A stretch of 8,216 bases of DNA, from contig JAHEGA010000030.1 in NCBI GenBank assembly GCA_024639925.1, forward strand, positions 1-8,216, given 5' to 3'. The notes under the pieces were generated by a model that was given only the letters and a program-made list of their open reading frames with translations, was not told the DNA's origin and did no database searches. Shown one piece after another: positions 5,847-8,216 of this stretch. The stretch's first letter is position 1; every line of letters begins with the position of its first letter. The stretch comes from Microbacteriaceae bacterium. GTDB taxonomy: Bacteria > Actinomycetota > Actinomycetes > Actinomycetales > Microbacteriaceae. The translations under genes were made by a program, and so were the position numbers.

Positions 5847-7184
5847 TTACAGCAACTCGAGGTTGCTGGCGAGCTCGTAGGGCGTGACCTGGGCGCGATA
5901 CGCCTCCCATTCACGCTTCTTGTTCAGCAAGAAGTAATTGAACACTCGCTCGCCCAGCGTTTCGGCGACCAATTCACTGTTTTCCATCTGCACCAGTGCC
6001 TGGTCAAGGCTGGCGGGCAGCGGTTCGTAGCCGAGAGCCCGGCGCTCCCCTTCGCTGAGCTCCCAGACGGTGTCTTCAGCCTCAGCCGGCAATTCGTAGT
6101 TGTTTTCAATGCCCTTCATTCCCGCTGCTAAGAGGAGAGAGAACGCCAGGTAAGGGTTCGCCGCCGAATCGATGCCGCGATATTCGACGCGGGCACTTTG
6201 GCCCTTGCTGGGCTTATACAGCGGCACCCGGACGAGTGCTGAGCGGTTGTTGTGACCCCAGGTGACATAGCTGGGGGCTTCGTGACCGCCCCAGAGACGC
6301 TTGTAGGAGTTCACGAACTGGTTGGTGATGGCGGTGAACTCAGGCGCGTGCTTCAGCACACCAGCGACGAAGGATCGGCCCACCGCAGACAGCTGGTACT
6401 TACCGCCAGCATCAAAGAAAGCGTTGGTGTCGCCCTCGAAGAGAGAGAGGTGGGTGTGCATGCCGGAGCCTGGATGCGACGCCATGGGCTTGGGCATAAA
6501 CGTCGCGTAAACGCCCTGCTCGATTGCGACTTCCTTCACCACGGTGCGGAAGGTCATGATGTTGTCCGCTGTGGTGAGCGCGTCGGCGTAACGAAGGTCA
6601 ATTTCGTTTTGTCCAGGGCCCGCCTCGTGGTGGCTGAACTCCACGGAGATTCCCAAGTCTTCCAACATCCGGACCGCTCGGCGCCGGAAATCGTGCGCCG
6701 TACCACCGGGCACGTTATCGAAATATCCGGCCGAATCAACCGGTTCGGGCCCATCCGGTCCGTAAGAACTGGACTTGAGAAGATAAAACTCCACCTCGGG
6801 GTGAGTGTAGAAAGTGAAGCCCATGTCCGCAGCCTTTTCAAGCTGACGCTTGAGGACGTGACGAGGATCTACGGCCGCGGGCTGGCCATCAGGGGTCGTG
6901 ATGTCACAAAACATCCGGGCAGTGGGGTCGACCTCTCCGCGCCACGGAAGAATCTGAAACGTTGTGGGATCGGGGTGCGCGAGAACATCAGCCTCAAACG
7001 CTCGCGTGAAGCCCTCAATAGAGGAACCATCAATTCCCAGACCCTCCGCAAAGGCACCTTCGATTTCAGCAGGTGCTACGGCGACCATCTTCAACGTGCC
7101 CACCACGTCTGTGAACCAGAGTCGAATGAATTTGACCCCACGCTCTTCGATGGTGCGCAAGACAAAGTCGCGTTGTTTATCCAC
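5847..7184 (-). CDS. glnA2: GlnA2: glutamine synthetase-like ligase (type I, short form)
   Basis: The 445-residue protein corresponds in length and position to M. tuberculosis GlnA2 (Rv2222c, 446 residues). Active-site residues are kept: Asp52 in IDGSS, metal ligands Glu130 and Glu132 in PEVEFY, Tyr154, Glu187 in SHHEAG, Glu194, His243 in GMHTH, Glu302 in GGHEAP, Arg314 in NNRS and Arg336 in EYRG. The adenylylation tyrosine is replaced by Trp374 (codon at 6065-6063, in VWELSEGE), so GlnE should not modify it there. The adenylylatable subclass's insertion is also missing. Streptomyces GlnA2 and GlnA3 act as gamma-glutamylpolyamine synthetases, so polyamine use is possible. Retained Asp52, Tyr154 and Glu302, which bind ammonium in true glutamine synthetases, equally allow glutamine synthesis. 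Translation starts at a GTG (7184) with GGGGGA about 5 bases upstream. It is the first gene of a glnA2-glnE operon. Confidence 0.93.
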   Translation of the reverse strand: MDKQRDFVLRTIEERGVKFIRLWFTDVVGTLKMVAVAPAEIEGAFAEGLGIDGSSIEGFTRAFEADVLAHPDPTTFQILPWRGEVDPTARMFCDITTPDGQPAAVDPRHVLKRQLEKAADMGFTFYTHPEVEFYLLKSSSYGPDGPEPVDSAGYFDNVPGGTAHDFRRRAVRMLEDLGISVEFSHHEAGPGQNEIDLRYADALTTADNIMTFRTVVKEVAIEQGVYATFMPKPMASHPGSGMHTHLSLFEGDTNAFFDAGGKYQLSAVGRSFVAGVLKHAPEFTAITNQFVNSYKRLWGGHEAPSYVTWGHNNRSALVRVPLYKPSKGQSARVEYRGIDSAANPYLAFSLLLAAGMKGIENNYELPAEAEDTVWELSEGERRALGYEPLPASLDQALVQMENSELVAETLGERVFNYFLLNKKREWEAYRAQVTPYELASNLELL

Positions 7185-7243
7185 TGTTTCCCCCAGATTG
7201 GGCGCTCAACGGCGCAGAAAGCTCTGCCATTAGGCTACTGGTT
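7185..7243. promoter_or_regulatory. Divergent glnA2/nadE promoter region with a shared -10
   Basis: This 59-bp gap must hold promoters for both directions. TAGGCTA (7231-7237) reads as TAGGCT on the plus strand (7231-7236) and as TAGCCT on the minus strand (7237-7232); both fit TANNNT. In the plus direction the start of transcription would fall at 7243-7244, on or beside the nadE ATG, giving a leaderless message. In the minus direction it would fall near 7225, giving a leader of about 41 bases that includes the glnA2 ribosome site GGGGGA (7194-7189). No clear -35 was seen in either direction, and there is no GlnR-like pair here. Confidence 0.5.
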
Positions 7244-8216
7244 ATGCCCCGTTTTCGCTTAGCTCTGGCGCAAACCAACCCCATCGTGGGTCACCGATCC
7301 CACAACGCTCAGACTCTTCTGGATTGCGCCCGTATCGCGTATGACCAGGGCGCTCAACTCATGCTGAGTGGTGAGCTGTCGCTTACCGGCTACCCCATTG
7401 AAGACCTGGCGCTCCGCGACAACTTCCTCGAACTCTCGCGGGCTTCGCTCGCCGAGCTTGCGAACGCTCTGAATGAGCACGGCATGGGCGACATGGCGGT
7501 CGTGGTGGGGCACCCCGACGGCCCGCGCCCGGTGGCTGATGACGCGACGGTTCTCCACTCGGCGGCCCGGGCAACAAATAGCGCAAGTGTCCTGGTGGGC
7601 GGACAAGTGCAGGCCACGTATGCCAAGCACCATCTGCCGACCTACGCCGTCTTTGATGAGTCTCGCACCTTTGTGCCGGGCACCCAGACCCTCATTTTGC
7701 GCATGGCCGGGATTGATGCGGGATTGCTGATTTGTGAGGACCTGTGGCGTAGCGACGGGCCTGTGGAGGCTCTCACTGGGTACCCGTTGGGGCTGCTCTT
7801 AGTTCCCAACGCCTCACCCTTCCAGCGCGATAAAGCCACGGTGCGCGAACCGCTGGTTACCCAGCGCGCGAGGGAAATGAACACTCACGTGGCATACGTC
7901 AATATCGCCGGCGGACAGGACGACCTGGTTTTTGACGGCGACAGCATGATCGTCTCTCCCACCGGCGAGCGGATGGCCTCTGCGGCATGGTTTGCCGAAG
8001 ATGTTGTGGTGGCAGACCTCGAGATTCCCGAGGCAACTCCGGGAACACCATTGCCTGATGATGCTCTGCTCGTGGAAATCGACGGGGTGCGAGGTCCCGG
8101 GTCGCAACACTTACCCGCGCGACAAGAGCGCACCGATGACTCGCTAGAACTGGTGTGGCAGGCGATCACGACCGGTGTTCGCGATTATGTGAACAAGAAC
8201 GGCTTCCCTTCCGTCA
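7244..8216 (+). CDS. nadE: Glutamine-dependent NAD+ synthetase, N-terminal glutaminase part, partial
   Basis: The reading frame is open from the ATG at 7244 to the window end (324 full codons plus one base), so the 3' part is missing. The visible part is the nitrilase-like glutaminase domain, which releases ammonia from glutamine for amidation of deamido-NAD+. The Glu-Lys-Cys triad is clear: Glu44 in GELSLTGYPIEDL, Lys128 in YAKHHLPTYAVFDE and Cys164 in LLICEDLW. Other family stretches are NASPFQRDK near 189-197 and GGQDDLVFDGDS near 223-234. The window stops at NGFPSV, right where the synthetase domain's SGG-type ATP-binding loop is expected. Full-length two-domain enzymes have about 550-680 residues. 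The ATG has no good ribosome site but has TAGGCT 7 bases upstream, so the transcript is probably leaderless. The gene diverges from glnA2, and NadE consumes glutamine made by this cluster. Confidence 0.95.
   Translation, partial: MPRFRLALAQTNPIVGHRSHNAQTLLDCARIAYDQGAQLMLSGELSLTGYPIEDLALRDNFLELSRASLAELANALNEHGMGDMAVVVGHPDGPRPVADDATVLHSAARATNSASVLVGGQVQATYAKHHLPTYAVFDESRTFVPGTQTLILRMAGIDAGLLICEDLWRSDGPVEALTGYPLGLLLVPNASPFQRDKATVREPLVTQRAREMNTHVAYVNIAGGQDDLVFDGDSMIVSPTGERMASAAWFAEDVVVADLEIPEATPGTPLPDDALLVEIDGVRGPGSQHLPARQERTDDSLELVWQAITTGVRDYVNKNGFPSV

Noticed and set aside
5292..6131. Plus-strand open frame spanning the glnE start and glnA2 end
   Set aside because: It is a shadow of two conserved genes on the other strand, with no recognisable domain and low-complexity composition.
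7185..7201. GlnR-like site upstream of glnA2 (GTTTC at 7186-7190, the complement of GAAAC)
   Set aside because: No gTnAc half-site lies 6 bases away on either side, so a single half-site is not enough.
6252..7262. Long plus-strand open frame opposite glnA2
   Set aside because: It is antisense to a clearly coding gene with complete active-site motifs. Its translation matches nothing recognisable, and such frames are common opposite G+C-rich genes.
1..8216. Mobile elements, CRISPR arrays, tRNA or rRNA genes
   Set aside because: No transposase or integrase, no repeated spaced units and no tRNA- or rRNA-like sequence were seen. The window is almost fully occupied by housekeeping genes in a conserved order.

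Overview
The window is an ordinary but tidy chromosomal segment from a G+C-rich actinobacterium, most likely a member of the Micrococcales (Microbacteriaceae-like). That placement is by inference from protein sequence style and gene order, not from a search. The core is the actinobacterial glutamine synthetase neighbourhood. The order DUF4191 protein, RDD protein, glnA1, glnE (opposite strand), glnA2 (opposite strand) is the one known from Mycobacterium tuberculosis (Rv2219, Rv2219A, Rv2220, Rv2221c, Rv2222c), with an E2 acyltransferase gene upstream.

Layout. Positions 1-225 hold the 3' end of a 2-oxoacid dehydrogenase E2 gene (sucB/dlaT type). Two bases later a DUF4191 membrane-protein gene (228-932, +) follows. 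It meets a small RDD membrane-protein gene (929-1324, -) tail to tail, with overlapping stop codons. A 129-bp regulatory gap (1325-1453) separates the RDD gene from the divergent glnA1 (1454-2878, +). This gap carries a four-part, 11-bp-spaced array that fits the binding pattern of the nitrogen regulator GlnR. glnA1 converges on glnE (2928-5834, -) across a shared hairpin terminator. glnE lies 12 bp downstream of glnA2 (5847-7184, -), so these two form an operon. A 59-bp divergent promoter region (7185-7243) separates glnA2 from nadE (7244 to the window end, +). nadE is cut off just before its ATP-binding signature.

How the genes work together. GlnA1 is a standard class I glutamine synthetase with the tyrosine (Tyr402) that GlnE adenylylates and deadenylylates. 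GlnE has both nucleotidyltransferase halves intact. GlnA2 is a shorter paralogue with tryptophan at the place of that tyrosine, so GlnE is unlikely to modify it there. NadE spends glutamine as an ammonia donor for NAD+ synthesis. The E2 gene makes the link to central carbon metabolism (2-oxoglutarate or acetyl-CoA).

I see no mobile element, CRISPR array, tRNA or rRNA, and no sign of a novel multi-gene system. The most useful second looks are the GlnR-like array, the symmetrical -10 element shared by glnA2 and nadE, the apparently leaderless starts, the Trp-for-Tyr change in GlnA2, and the absence of lipB/lipA between the E2 and DUF4191 genes.
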